The notes under the pieces were generated by a model that saw only the letters and a list, made by a program, of their open reading frames with translations, had not been told where the DNA came from and searched no databases. Shown here one piece after another: positions 1 through 8,629 of a stretch of DNA of 64,000 nucleotides; the stretch's first letter is position 1, and every line of letters begins with the position of its first letter. The translations under genes were made by a program, and so were the position numbers. The DNA is from Caballeronia sordidicola (GTDB lineage Bacteria; Pseudomonadota; Gammaproteobacteria; Burkholderiales; Burkholderiaceae), in assembly GCF_000729995.1 (NCBI RefSeq), contig NZ_JNFG01000013.1, forward strand, positions 1-64,000. Reading direction: 5' to 3'.

Positions 1-552
1 CGACGTGCCGGGAAGGGCCGCATCGCCGAAACTGAGCACACGGACCCTCGATAACAACAGCCGCGCTTGCGTCGCGTCCACTTCCGCATTCGTGCCCGGG
101 CCGGCGGACATATCGCGCTTGAGCATGAAAAACACATCGACGAAATTGCCGGGCCGCACCCGGTTACCCACCGCATTACCCTCATCGACCCGCATCGCGA
201 TGGCCCGTTCGCCGGGTGCGATGGCATCGGCGAGTCCGGTGGTGAGGCTGGCCTCGGAGAGCGGTGTATTGGCGGCAATCGCGACGAGCGGCACGCGCCC
301 GACGAGCCCGGCGGCATCGGCAAACTCGCCGGCTCCACGCGATGGAACCATCCGCAAGCTCAGGGCCTTAGCATCAATCGGTTTGCCCGCTGGCAAGTCA
401 CGTGTGGCGACGACCACCGGCAAACTCGCCTGACCCTGCACGACTTGCGGTGCCGGCATTGGAGCACGACGCGAGAGCGACCACGCGAAAATGCCAAGCA
501 GCACGGCAAGTACGATCAGTGAAACAGCAAGGATGCGGGTAACGTTAGCCAT
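1..552 (-). CDS. cpaB: Flp pilus assembly protein CpaB/RcpC (partial, C-terminus off the left edge)
   Basis: The first 184 residues of a CpaB/RcpC-family protein are visible, running leftwards out of the window. It begins MANVTRILAVSLIVLAVLLG, a single N-terminal membrane anchor, followed by a SAF-type domain (PVVVATRDLPAGKPIDAKAL) and the segment TPLSEASLTTGLADAIAPGE typical of CpaB. The family acts in the periplasm with the CpaC secretin of Tad/Flp pilus machines. It lies 33 bp after the TadE-like gene on the same strand, so it belongs to the same leftward pilus operon. cpaC and the other tad genes would be expected beyond the window. The two forward-strand reading frames over this stretch are antisense shadows. 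Confidence 0.88.
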   Translation of the reverse strand, partial: MANVTRILAVSLIVLAVLLGIFAWSLSRRAPMPAPQVVQGQASLPVVVATRDLPAGKPIDAKALSLRMVPSRGAGEFADAAGLVGRVPLVAIAANTPLSEASLTTGLADAIAPGERAIAMRVDEGNAVGNRVRPGNFVDVFFMLKRDMSAGPGTNAEVDATQARLLLSRVRVLSFGDAALPGTS

Positions 553-585
553 GCTCGTCCTGGTTATTTCAAGCGGGAATAATGC

Positions 586-1131
586 CTAAAACAGGTTCTC
601 CGGGTTCAGTTGCACCATTGCACTTGCAGTGAGACTCGCTGGCACCGGCAGCCCGATCAAAGGCAGCGGAGGCACCAGCGGCCGGCTCGCGTAGTTGTAG
701 TTGAGCGCGACGTTCACGCATTGCATCGTTGCGTCGAAGCTGCAGCCTGCATACGTGGCGGTGCACGGAGCGCTGCCCGCGAGCCAGTTCACGAGACCCG
801 TCGCCGTCGCGCAAGCCGCGCTCGCGCGCAGCGCGAGTGCGCCGGCTGCGCTCGATGCACCTGGCTGGTAGCGCAGCGCCGCCCGTGCGCCCTCCGATGC
901 AGCCAACGTAAGCGATTGCTGCGCGACGAAGATCATGCTGTAGGTGACGATCGCGTAAAACACGAGGAAGAACACCGGAAACACCATGGCAAATTCCACC
1001 GCCATGGTGCCGCGCTGCGCCCGGCGCCGGGCGTTGGGCGGCTTGATATGCGTGACGGAACCGGCGACGGAATGCGGGTGGTCACGCCGGCAAGCGGGCG
1101 AGACGGGGCGCGCAGATTTAAAAGGAGTCAT
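586..1131 (-). CDS. TadE-like pilus assembly pseudopilin
   Basis: A 181-residue protein with a basic N-terminus, then the TadE/TadG signature around residues 40-55 (RGTMAVEFAMVFPVFFLVFY) and one hydrophobic helix, followed by a small C-terminal domain with Cys residues. TadE-family minor pseudopilins sit in the inner membrane and are needed for Flp pilus biogenesis. The start is supported by a 4-bp ATGA overlap with the stop of the upstream prepilin peptidase gene, which implies translational coupling. The true mature protein probably begins near the RGTMAVE motif after prepilin-type processing. It lies between the peptidase gene and cpaB. Confidence 0.85.
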   Translation of the reverse strand: MTPFKSARPVSPACRRDHPHSVAGSVTHIKPPNARRRAQRGTMAVEFAMVFPVFFLVFYAIVTYSMIFVAQQSLTLAASEGARAALRYQPGASSAAGALALRASAACATATGLVNWLAGSAPCTATYAGCSFDATMQCVNVALNYNYASRPLVPPLPLIGLPVPASLTASAMVQLNPENLF

Positions 1132-1703
1132 CGGGCGGCCTCCAGGACGTGCAGCGTCAGCTTTCCTATTGCGGACACCGCGAGCAACGCAGCGTACGGT
1201 GTTCCCCGGCGGCCTCCGACAATAAAGGTGTACCGGGATGATCGTCTGGTTCCGGTTCCGAATCGGGCGACGTCGTGACGACCGTTCAGATGATCATTTA
1301 AATTTGGTGAGGATTCCAATGTATATGGGGCGCTTGCACGCCTCTCTTTAATCACCGCTGACACAAGCAAATACAGCACATGCATGCCGGCGGCCAGACT
1401 GGCCACGATCCACAGCGTGGGTAATGCGTGAAAGCCGCACCATGCACCGAGCGTGGCGAACACCTTGACGTCGGCTGCCCCCATCAGGCCAATCAGATAG
1501 AACGGCAAGAGCGCAAGCAGCCCGGCCGTGAGACCAAGCGCGGCATCGGGCAGGTCGATATGAAATGGTGAATGGCCGCTGGCCGCAAGCACGCAAGCCA
1601 CCGCCAGCCCCGCAATAACGAGCCAGTTGGGTATGCGGCGCAACCGGCAATCGAATAAAACGACCGCGAGTGCCCAGCCAATGAATAACGCTGCGTTAGT
1701 CAT
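1128..1703 (-). CDS. cpaA: Prepilin peptidase, A24 family (CpaA/TadV)
   Basis: A 191-residue, largely hydrophobic protein with several membrane helices. The two aspartates of A24 prepilin peptidases are visible: one in FDCRLRRIPN near residue 18, the other in GLMGAADVKVFATLG near residue 76, matching the GxxDxK-type motif. The family cleaves and matures Flp prepilins at the inner membrane. Its gene follows flp and overlaps the TadE-like gene by 4 bp, consistent with one pilus operon. The C-terminal 60 residues after the last helix are poorly conserved and partly Arg-rich. Confidence 0.87.
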   Translation of the reverse strand: MTNAALFIGWALAVVLFDCRLRRIPNWLVIAGLAVACVLAASGHSPFHIDLPDAALGLTAGLLALLPFYLIGLMGAADVKVFATLGAWCGFHALPTLWIVASLAAGMHVLYLLVSAVIKERRASAPYTLESSPNLNDHLNGRHDVARFGTGTRRSSRYTFIVGGRRGTPYAALLAVSAIGKLTLHVLEAAR

Positions 1704-1947
1704 GAGATGGATTCGCTTCGACCAGGCAAACTAATCCCGTCTACCGCTCTTTCAAGCAGTCGATTGCAAAAGCCCGGCGTCACAACTGCGCGCAGCAGAT
1801 CTCCTACGTGTGATTCGCATTAATGCAAACATTAATGCAAACAACGCGCAGGGAACCTGCTATACCGGCGAATAAGCCGGCATAGTCAACTAATTGCTAG
1901 CGAGAAGAATGTGTTGCCAGATGCCCGTCGCCGCGAAGCCCGTTGCG

Positions 1948-2109
1948 CTAGAGCGCAGCCACGATACCGGCAAACACGCTGGTCAACTTGGTCACGAGGC
2001 CGCCTACGGATATCAGGAGACCCGCCGTGATAAGGCCTGCAATAAGTGCGTATTCAACAGCGGTGACGCCGCGTTCGTCTTTGACAAAGCCTTTGATAAA
2101 ATCAGACAT
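1948..2109 (-). CDS. flp: Flp-type pilin subunit
   Basis: A 53-residue protein with the canonical Flp/Fap pilin layout: a short charged leader (MSDFIKGFVKDERG), then VTAVEYALIAGLI with the conserved Glu-Tyr pair, then a hydrophobic C-terminus ending GIVAAL. CpaA-type peptidase would cut just before VTAVEY. A good Shine-Dalgarno (GAGGAAAA) precedes the ATG. It is the first gene of the leftward tad locus, 244 bp upstream of the prepilin peptidase gene, a usual arrangement for an abundantly expressed pilin. Confidence 0.92.
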   Translation of the reverse strand: MSDFIKGFVKDERGVTAVEYALIAGLITAGLLISVGGLVTKLTSVFAGIVAAL

Positions 2110-2988
2110 GATGCTTTTCCTCGGATATTTTTAATGGCCATGTGGCAAATGATCCGGCATTTTTTTGGGGTCGCCGCCAACGGGTTCTCTCTTCCCCGCG
2201 GGCGTGGCGCCGCATGCCTGGATGCGCGTCATGGCGCGCGTTTTTCACTTGCCGTTTCTCTCAGGTTCTAGATGTGTAGTCGATGAAACCTCCAATCGGT
2301 CAGGATGATAAATGATGCATCCCTGAAACGATTTATAGCGGAACGTTATCTTGAAATCAACAGGTAACGCGCAATAACCTCATCAGTTGTTACCCTTAAT
2401 CGATCAGCCGCGTGCCACAACAACACTTTGTACTCAAACACTTACCGCTATTCGTCATTTTTTGTCGAAATTAACCAAACGGTCCGACGGCTAACTGCCT
2501 GGTTAACGGAATCCATCGCATTAACTTTATTCATTTTCTATCTAGCGTGTACTCTCTAGTTCCATGAGCATTAACCGGGTTGCTTAGTGACATCCTAAAT
2601 TGGCAATCGTTCGCACTACCTCTGAATGAATGCATCGCAGTGCCGCGAAAGACAGATGTTTGATGTGTGCGACTAGTCAAACGTTAAACGTCAAGTGCAC
2701 AGTCGGGCGCACAGCCGGACAGGTAACGCGCCTGACACGTTACGCACGTTACGGCTTGAGGCGTAACGGTCTCAACCGCACGTTACGTTACGTGATGCCT
2801 CAACGCGGCGCCGCTCCGTTTCTCCCGTAACGTCAGACCACCGGCAAAGCCATGCCAGGCTTTATACCGTCCGGTCAACCCGCCGTTCAGGCCACGTTGC
2901 TCATCTTCCTTCATTCAAATGGCATGCGTCCTGCAATAAGACGATGGCAGTTCCAAAAGCAAAAAACCAAATACCATTCGAGGGCGTT
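2110..2988. other. Long intergenic region between flp and the repeat lipoprotein; repeat-rich
   Basis: This 880-bp stretch separates the divergent flp and lipoprotein genes and contains no convincing gene; a 66-codon forward frame at 2630 has no recognisable ribosome binding site. The left part (2270-2560) is clearly more AT-rich than its surroundings. The right part (2719-2833) is packed with CGTTACG/CGTAACG words, listed separately. It probably holds both promoters. Confidence 0.7.
2719..2833. repeat. Cluster of CGTTACG / CGTAACG words upstream of the lipoprotein gene
   Basis: Seven copies of (C)GTTACG or its complement fall within 115 bp: GTAACG at 2723, ACGTTACG at 2737, 2746 and 2780, CGTTACG at 2786, and CGTAACG at 2762 and 2826. 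The first copy lies in ACAGGTAACGCGC (2719-2731), which is repeated exactly at 2360-2372. The mix of both orientations resembles a multi-site operator rather than a simple tandem repeat. Confidence 0.6.
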
Positions 2989-4989
2989 ATGAAGACCAAT
3001 CAAATCCAAAGCGACGCATTGCGCGTCACCTTTCTCACTGCGGCGATCGCGACCATGCTGACCCTTGGCGCCTGCGGCGGCTCGGGCTCAACCAGCAAGC
3101 AATTAGGCAGTTCGGCATCCGGAGCGATACCGACCGTCGGCGATACCGGCGGTGCTACAGGTAGCGGATCAGGCGGCGCCGGTGACGGCAGCGGCGGCGC
3201 AAGCGTCACGGCCGGCGGCGGAGCAGGCGCAGGCGCAAGCGGCGGCACCGATGGCGGCGGCTCCGGCACGGGTACAGGTAGCGGCGCAGGCATTGTCGGC
3301 GGAGGCACAGGCTCTGGCGGAGGGACAGGTTCCGGCGGAGGGACGGTGGCTGGCGGCGGCACGGGTGGAGGAACGGGCGGCACCGGTGGCGGAAGTGGCG
3401 GCGGCACCGGTGGCGGCACCAGTGGCGGTACCGGCGGCGGAAGTGGCGGCGGAAGTGGCGGCGGCACGTCGGTCACGACCCCGGTTGCGGCCGTGGCCGG
3501 CGGAGCGGGCAATGTTGTATCGGCAGTGGGCAATGCAGTGACGGGCGTAGGCACGATAGTCGGCAACGCAAACATCCCCGGCGTTGGCTCCGGCACGACG
3601 CAGGCGGCGGGCGGCGTGGTCTCGCATCTCGGCGGCGCAGTCGATGCGCTGGGTAACGCCGTCTCGCAAGGGCTAGGCCAGATTGGTTCGAGCGCCAACC
3701 CCGTGGGCACCACGCTCGCCAGCACCGGCAACGTGGTTCAACAAGCGGGCGGTACCGTTAGCAGTGCCGGCGATCTCGTCACCAGCGTCGGCAGTGGCGC
3801 GCTTTCACCGCTTGCTCCGGTAACAACGCCGGTGGGCAGCGTGGTAGGCACCCTGGGCAACGCGGTCACGCAAGCCGGCGGTGCGCTCGGCACGACGCTT
3901 TCTACAGGCGCAGTCAGCCAGATCACGCAGCAGGTCAGCACGGCGATCACGCCGATCACGGCGTTGGCCGGCTCGCTCACGCAGACCGTCGGCTCCGCAA
4001 CCGGTCTCGGTGCACCCGCCGACAACTTGGTCACCATGCTCGGCGGCGTATTGAAGTCGACGGGCGGAACGGTCGCATCGACGGGCGACAATCCCCTCAC
4101 GACCGGTCTTGGCGGTGTTGTTTCGGCCACGGGTAGCACGCTTGCCTCAGCCGGCGGTCTTGTGAACGGTACACCGGGCACCAGTCCCCTCTCCCCGGTC
4201 ACAGGCATTCTCTCAGGACTGACCGGTGGCTCGGGTGGGGCAAGTGGATCGAGTGCTCCTCTCGCTCCCGTCACGGGCCTTGTAGGCGGCTTGACGGGTG
4301 GCTTGACAGGCATCGGCGGCACGGGCGGCTCAGGCGGTGCGCTGGCTCCGGTCACGGGTCTTGTCGGAGGTGTGGCGAGCACGGTTGGCGGCCTTGGCGC
4401 AGCGCCCGGTGCAGCCGGTTCGCTGGCGCCTGTCGCAGGCCTGGTCAGCGGCTTGACGGGTGCTGTGGGCGGCGCAGGTGCGACATCAGGTTCAGGCCCG
4501 ACCGCTCCTCTCGCAAGCCTGCTCGGTGGCTTGACGAACGCCGTGGGCGCTGTCGCTACCGGCGTGACGACACCCATCGCCGGCGTAGTCGGCGCCACCA
4601 CGGGTGCGCTGACCGGCGCGACATCGGGTAGCTCGGCAGGTTCCGCTGGCGGCAACCCGCTGGCATCGGTGACGGGCCTCGTAGGCGGCTTGACAGGTAG
4701 CTTGGCGGGCGCGGCGTCAGGTACCGGTGCGGGCACGGGTGCAGCTAACCCGGTTGGCGGACTGCTCGCGTCGGTCACCGGAGCGGGCGTAGGCGTAGGT
4801 GCAGGCGTAGGTGCAGGGACCACGACGACGAAATCGCCGTCGAGCGGTGCAACGACCACCACCGGCGTGGGCGTTGGGTTGGGCCTCTCGAGCACCACGG
4901 GCGGCAGCGCGAGCAGCAGCTCGGCGGGCAACCCGCTGGGCGGCGTGACCTCGCTGCTGGGCGGCCTGCTCGGTACCCATAACAAGTGA
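2989..4989 (+). CDS. Repeat-rich Gly/Thr/Ser/Val surface lipoprotein (collagen-like-annotated family)
   Basis: A 666-residue predicted lipoprotein. The start at 2989 is preferred over 2944 because GAGGG precedes it and it gives a normal signal peptide with lipobox LTLGACGG. Residues of roughly 45-160 are almost pure Gly/Thr/Ser/Ala. The rest is built from degenerate units of the form APVTGLVGGLTG, with about six clear copies between 4180 and 4720, plus GNAVTQAGG-like units earlier. It ends with a Gly-Leu-rich tail. I recognise no enzymatic domain. Databases often label such proteins collagen-like, but no regular G-X-Y period is visible. A cell-surface structural or adhesive role is an inference. 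A TpsB-type outer-membrane protein lies downstream on the same strand. Confidence 0.75.
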   Translation: MKTNQIQSDALRVTFLTAAIATMLTLGACGGSGSTSKQLGSSASGAIPTVGDTGGATGSGSGGAGDGSGGASVTAGGGAGAGASGGTDGGGSGTGTGSGAGIVGGGTGSGGGTGSGGGTVAGGGTGGGTGGTGGGSGGGTGGGTSGGTGGGSGGGSGGGTSVTTPVAAVAGGAGNVVSAVGNAVTGVGTIVGNANIPGVGSGTTQAAGGVVSHLGGAVDALGNAVSQGLGQIGSSANPVGTTLASTGNVVQQAGGTVSSAGDLVTSVGSGALSPLAPVTTPVGSVVGTLGNAVTQAGGALGTTLSTGAVSQITQQVSTAITPITALAGSLTQTVGSATGLGAPADNLVTMLGGVLKSTGGTVASTGDNPLTTGLGGVVSATGSTLASAGGLVNGTPGTSPLSPVTGILSGLTGGSGGASGSSAPLAPVTGLVGGLTGGLTGIGGTGGSGGALAPVTGLVGGVASTVGGLGAAPGAAGSLAPVAGLVSGLTGAVGGAGATSGSGPTAPLASLLGGLTNAVGAVATGVTTPIAGVVGATTGALTGATSGSSAGSAGGNPLASVTGLVGGLTGSLAGAASGTGAGTGAANPVGGLLASVTGAGVGVGAGVGAGTTTTKSPSSGATTTTGVGVGLGLSSTTGGSASSSSAGNPLGGVTSLLGGLLGTHNK

Positions 4990-5506
4990 AATAGACGCCA
5001 CCGCAACGCTCGGGCCTCGGGACTTCTCGCCTGGAGCGATGTCCTGAGGCTCACCTGGTCCGTGAGCCGGACCACCCCAGGTTCGGGTTCACGGTTTGAA
5101 GCATCCTGTCGTCACGTCCTGGCGACGAGGAGGTCGGGTACCTAACCCCCTTAATGATCCTCTCAGTGTCCGGTAAGACCTCGTCTTCCCCGGCGCCGTT
5201 CCCGGCGCCGGCTTCTCATCCGGGCTCTCATCCGGACGGATATCGTTTTGATACGGACAAAGCCAAGGCAAGCGAAAAAAGAGAGGACAACCGATAAAAC
5301 TAGCCATGACGCGCACGGATGATCGAGAATAGATTGAGAGAGTAACGAGTAAAGCCAAAGGTTATGGCTGCAAGGAGCCGTAATACTGAGGCATGCAGCA
5401 CAAGCAGCACCCAGCATCAAACGATGACGAACGCAGCAGGACCTCGGGTCATGTCGATCCAGACTCCTCCGCAGTTCGCACGAAAAAAGCCAACGAGGGC
5501 CGTACC
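4990..5506. other. Intergenic region between the repeat lipoprotein and the TpsB-like gene
   Basis: About 515 bp without a convincing gene. It contains a GC-rich inverted repeat near 5190-5211 (two CCGGCGCCG arms around TTCC) not followed by a T-tract, and a short direct repeat TCTCATCCGG at about 5214 and 5226. The 38-codon extension of the downstream frame back to 5393 lies here and is judged not to be translated. Confidence 0.5.
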
Positions 5507-7210
5507 GTGAATATCAAAGAATGGAAATGGACGCTGCTGCTCGCGGCGGTGGCGGCGCATGCCGCCCAGGCACAGACCAGCGGACAGGTTGCGCGGCCCG
5601 CTCTGGCGGGTAATCCGCTCGACGCGTTGCCGCAAGTGAACGCGCCGCAAAAACCACCGGCCGTTACCGTCGATGTCCAGCCGCCAACCCCGCACATCCA
5701 CGAATTGCTTGCGCGTCATCTGACGCCGCAAAAGATCGAGGTGGAAGGCGTAAAAGCCATTCCCTTCGATGAAGTCGCGCAACGCTTCACCGCGCTCGTA
5801 GGCAAGGACGTCACCATCGGCGAACTGATGGAGACGGCGAACGGCGTGACCGCGCTTTACAAGGAACGGGGTTACGCGCTCTCCTTCGCCTTCGTGCCCG
5901 CGCAGACCTTTGAAAACGGCGTCGTACGCATCACGGTAGTGGAGGGTTACGTCGCCAATATCAAGATCAAGGGCGATCCCGGCACTGCTGAAAAACGCAT
6001 TCGCGCGATCGCTGACCGGATCCGCGCCGACCGGCCGTTGCGGCAGGAAACCTTCGAGCGTTACGTCAATGTGCTTGGACTCACGCCCGGTGTGAAAATC
6101 GCGGCGACCGTCGCGCCGCCGCAGACCACCGACGGCGCGACCACGCTCGAAATGGACGTCGAACGCAAGCCGTTCACTATTGCAACCGGCATCAACACGA
6201 ATCAACCGGGCGTGCAGGGCATTATCACCGCGACGGAGAATGGCCTGCTTGGCCAGGGCGAGACGCTGGGTGTCTCCGCGCTGTTGCCTAAGGGCCGCAA
6301 CGATCAAACCTATTTCGACGTCAACGGCTCATTGCCCATCGGCACCGACGGCTTCACCGTCAAGGCCGATGCATCGCACTACTATGGACATCCTGTCGAT
6401 AACCCCGGCCTGCCCTTCTACGTCGAGCGCACCGTTGTCAATGACAAAGCAGGCTTGTCCGCGTCGTATCCATTCTTGTTGAGCAACTCGCGCAGCCTGA
6501 TCGGCACGGTGGGCGCATACGCATCGCACGACGAGGACCGCTACAAGAACACCATCACGGGTGCGCAACTGGGCCAACGCTCGCAAGTGCGTGTGACGAC
6601 GTTGCAACTCGACTACACCGGCGTGGACACAGGAACGGTCAGGCGCGCGAGCCTGAACGTGGCGAAAGCGTTCGATGTGCTTGGGGCGTCGAAGTCGGCG
6701 GACACCAACATTCCCGGAGTGGTCACGACCAACCCTGCGTCCCTCACGTTCGTGCGCACGGGCGCCACGGTTTCGCAGAGCAATGAATGGCCGTTCAAGA
6801 TCGGCACGTCGATTGCAGCGACCGGGCAGTACAGCGCGGACTCCCTGCCCACTTCCGAGCAGATCGCGTTTGGCGGGCAGCGCTTCGCGCTCGGTTACGA
6901 GCCGGGAGAAGCATCGGGCGATTCGGGCTGGGCCGCGTCGGCGGAAATCAACCGGCCGTTTGCAATCGGCCTGGCGTTCATGAAAACCTTTACGCCCTAT
7001 GTTTCCGTCGATACCGCCCACACCTATCTTCACGCCGCCGGTTCGAAACCGAGCCGTCTGGCGTCAGTAGGCGTGGGCTTTCGGATCTCCGATGCGAAGT
7101 ACTACAGCCTGGATCTATCGCTGGCGAAACCGGTTGGCGACGCCCCGGTGGAAGGGAACGGATCGCGGAGTCCGCGCGTCAACGCGGCCTTTTCCTACCA
7201 ATTCAATTGA
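5507..7210 (+). CDS. ShlB/FhaC/HecB-family (TpsB) outer-membrane transporter, orphan
   Basis: A 567-residue predicted outer-membrane protein of the two-partner-secretion transporter family. The GTG at 5507 is chosen because GAGGG precedes it and it yields a clean signal peptide (NIKEWKWTLLLAAVAAHAAQAQ). Then come a Pro-rich linker, a POTRA-2 domain (QKIEVEGVKAIPFDEVAQRF through VVEGYVANIKIKG), a second POTRA-like segment and a 16-strand-type barrel ending in FSYQFN. Family members export a large TpsA protein across the outer membrane. No TpsA with a TPS domain is seen nearby. The loop-6 motif normally VRGY/F reads FALGY here, lacking the arginine if the alignment is right. It lies between a repetitive lipoprotein gene and a DUF2147 gene on the same strand. 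Confidence 0.85.
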   Translation: MNIKEWKWTLLLAAVAAHAAQAQTSGQVARPALAGNPLDALPQVNAPQKPPAVTVDVQPPTPHIHELLARHLTPQKIEVEGVKAIPFDEVAQRFTALVGKDVTIGELMETANGVTALYKERGYALSFAFVPAQTFENGVVRITVVEGYVANIKIKGDPGTAEKRIRAIADRIRADRPLRQETFERYVNVLGLTPGVKIAATVAPPQTTDGATTLEMDVERKPFTIATGINTNQPGVQGIITATENGLLGQGETLGVSALLPKGRNDQTYFDVNGSLPIGTDGFTVKADASHYYGHPVDNPGLPFYVERTVVNDKAGLSASYPFLLSNSRSLIGTVGAYASHDEDRYKNTITGAQLGQRSQVRVTTLQLDYTGVDTGTVRRASLNVAKAFDVLGASKSADTNIPGVVTTNPASLTFVRTGATVSQSNEWPFKIGTSIAATGQYSADSLPTSEQIAFGGQRFALGYEPGEASGDSGWAASAEINRPFAIGLAFMKTFTPYVSVDTAHTYLHAAGSKPSRLASVGVGFRISDAKYYSLDLSLAKPVGDAPVEGNGSRSPRVNAAFSYQFN

Positions 7211-7370
7211 CATGGGAAAACCCTGATGAACACCCTGCCCGACTAGAGGGTTTGTACAAAACGCTCCCCATGCTTTGTCGTATTCTGTGCGGCACGCTGC
7301 GCCCTGCGGGGCCGGCAATAATGACAGCATGGTCAACATATCAAGAGACGTTTTACCTCAAGGAGGAAGC

Positions 7371-7844
7371 ATGAGAGGACTTTCCCAGCGCGCGCACCGG
7401 CATGTCGGACGCATCCTGCTTGCCGGTGCACTACTCGCCTCGGCCGCAACAAGCATGGCGCAGGCCGCATCGCCCACGGGACTCTGGCAAACCATCGACG
7501 ACAAGACCGGTCAGCCCAAGGCGCTTGTGCAAATTGTCCAGGACGGCGACGGCACGCTCACCGGCAAGATCCTCACCGGACTCGGCAGCAACGACGATCC
7601 GAACCGCCGCTGCACGGCCTGCACGGATTCACGCAAGGACCAGTTGATGAAAGGCATGACCATCATCGACGGCATGAAACCCGATGGCGACACATGGGAC
7701 GGCGGCCAGATCCTCGACCCCGAGAACGGCAAGGTGTACAAATGCAAGATGCACCTGGACGAAGGCGGACAGAAACTCGTGGTGCGCGGATATATTGGCA
7801 TATCGCTGCTCGGACGCTCGCAAACCTGGATTCGGCAACAGTAA
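7371..7844 (+). CDS. DUF2147 family exported protein
   Basis: A 157-residue protein with a signal peptide (ILLAGALLASAATSMAQA) and a DUF2147 domain: SPTGLWQTIDDKTGQPKALV, a Cys-containing loop RRCTACTDSRKDQ, then WDGGQILDPENGKVYKCKM and the C-terminal GYIGISLLGRSQTWIR. This small beta-rich periplasmic family has no established biochemical function that I know of. The start at 7371 is fixed by a strong AGGAGG 5 bp before the ATG; the longer frame to 7275 lacks any support. It follows the TpsB-like gene by 160 bp and is closed by a strong terminator. Confidence 0.85.
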   Translation: MRGLSQRAHRHVGRILLAGALLASAATSMAQAASPTGLWQTIDDKTGQPKALVQIVQDGDGTLTGKILTGLGSNDDPNRRCTACTDSRKDQLMKGMTIIDGMKPDGDTWDGGQILDPENGKVYKCKMHLDEGGQKLVVRGYIGISLLGRSQTWIRQQ

Positions 7845-7883
7845 GAACGCTGAGTCTGACTGAATGCGTGACGCAAAAGAAAA

Positions 7884-7920
7884 CCCGGCTGGAGACTCAA
7901 GGTCTCCAGCCGGGTTTTTT
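7884..7920 (+). terminator. Rho-independent terminator after the DUF2147 gene
   Basis: A long perfect stem (CCCGGCTGGAGAC with its complement) around a short loop, followed by seven T residues. A-rich sequence on the other side could make it work in both directions, serving the leftward gene at 7959 too. Confidence 0.9.
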
Positions 7921-7958
7921 GTACACGAGCGAGCGTCTCTCGAATTTCCTCCCGCTGG

Positions 7959-8447
7959 TCAAGCCGCGTGACGCACACCGCCGCGCACGTATTCAACCGG
8001 GCCGGCCGGGGTAACCGCAGCCGGCGGCACGAGCACTGGCCGCGCGTCGCCGTGCACTTCGGTAGTCCAAGTGGGATCGGTCGCAACCGCATGACCGCCG
8101 AATCCCTCAGGCAACTCCGTGGGCACCCGCATGCGCGAGGTCATCAACGAGTACAAACCTTCGCTCGCCAAACCGAACAGCTGCTGCATCACACGCGCGA
8201 GCACGCCGGAGTCATGCCATGCCTTGAAGCGCCGGTGACACGTCTGATACGACGGATATTTGCGCGGCAACGTTGACCATGAAGCCCCGCTGTACATCAC
8301 CCAGAGTACGCCGTTGAGCACGGCGCGGGTGTTGGCAAGCGGACGTCCGCGCAGCTCGGAACGGGGACGCAACTCAGGCAGCAGCGGCGCCACCATTTGC
8401 CATTCTTCGTCGGACATATCACGGTAAGGCTTCATGGTTTTCTCCAA
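7959..8447 (-). CDS. Solitary IS5-type transposase N-terminal domain (DUF4096) protein
   Basis: Up to 162 residues; the ATG at 8435 (MKPYRDMSDEEWQ) is an alternative start. Residues 10-90 match the DUF4096 domain at the N-terminus of IS5-group transposases: SDEEWQMVAPLLPE, then RGRPLANTRAVLNGVLWVM, then SWSTLPRKYPSYQTCHRRFKAW. The C-terminal 70 residues do not look like the DDE catalytic domain and no catalytic triad is present. No terminal inverted repeats or adjacent transposase remainder were noticed. It may be a domesticated DNA-binding protein rather than a mobile element. A related gene lies at 37040. Confidence 0.7.
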   Translation of the reverse strand: MEKTMKPYRDMSDEEWQMVAPLLPELRPRSELRGRPLANTRAVLNGVLWVMYSGASWSTLPRKYPSYQTCHRRFKAWHDSGVLARVMQQLFGLASEGLYSLMTSRMRVPTELPEGFGGHAVATDPTWTTEVHGDARPVLVPPAAVTPAGPVEYVRGGVRHAA

Positions 8448-8629
8448 TCACAAGTAAGTGATTAGAAGATACCGATCCGCCGGAAACCCCGGAATAAGAC
8501 ATGTCTTAATCTTGAAATACGGCTCGGAGCCTTACAGCAGTAAGCTCACGTCGAAATTATGAGTCTCGCATTGTCAACTCGACCGTTCGGCCAACGTTGC
8601 TCCGGGTCAGCGAACCTGGCTCACCAAAC

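Noticed and set aside
2944..2988. Upstream start for the repeat lipoprotein
   Set aside because: No ribosome binding site, and it would bury the signal peptide behind 15 charged residues.
3738..5075. A 445-codon reverse frame rich in Pro/Val/Thr opposite the repeat lipoprotein
   Set aside because: Composition arises from reading the repeats backwards; the forward frame has a signal peptide and lipobox.
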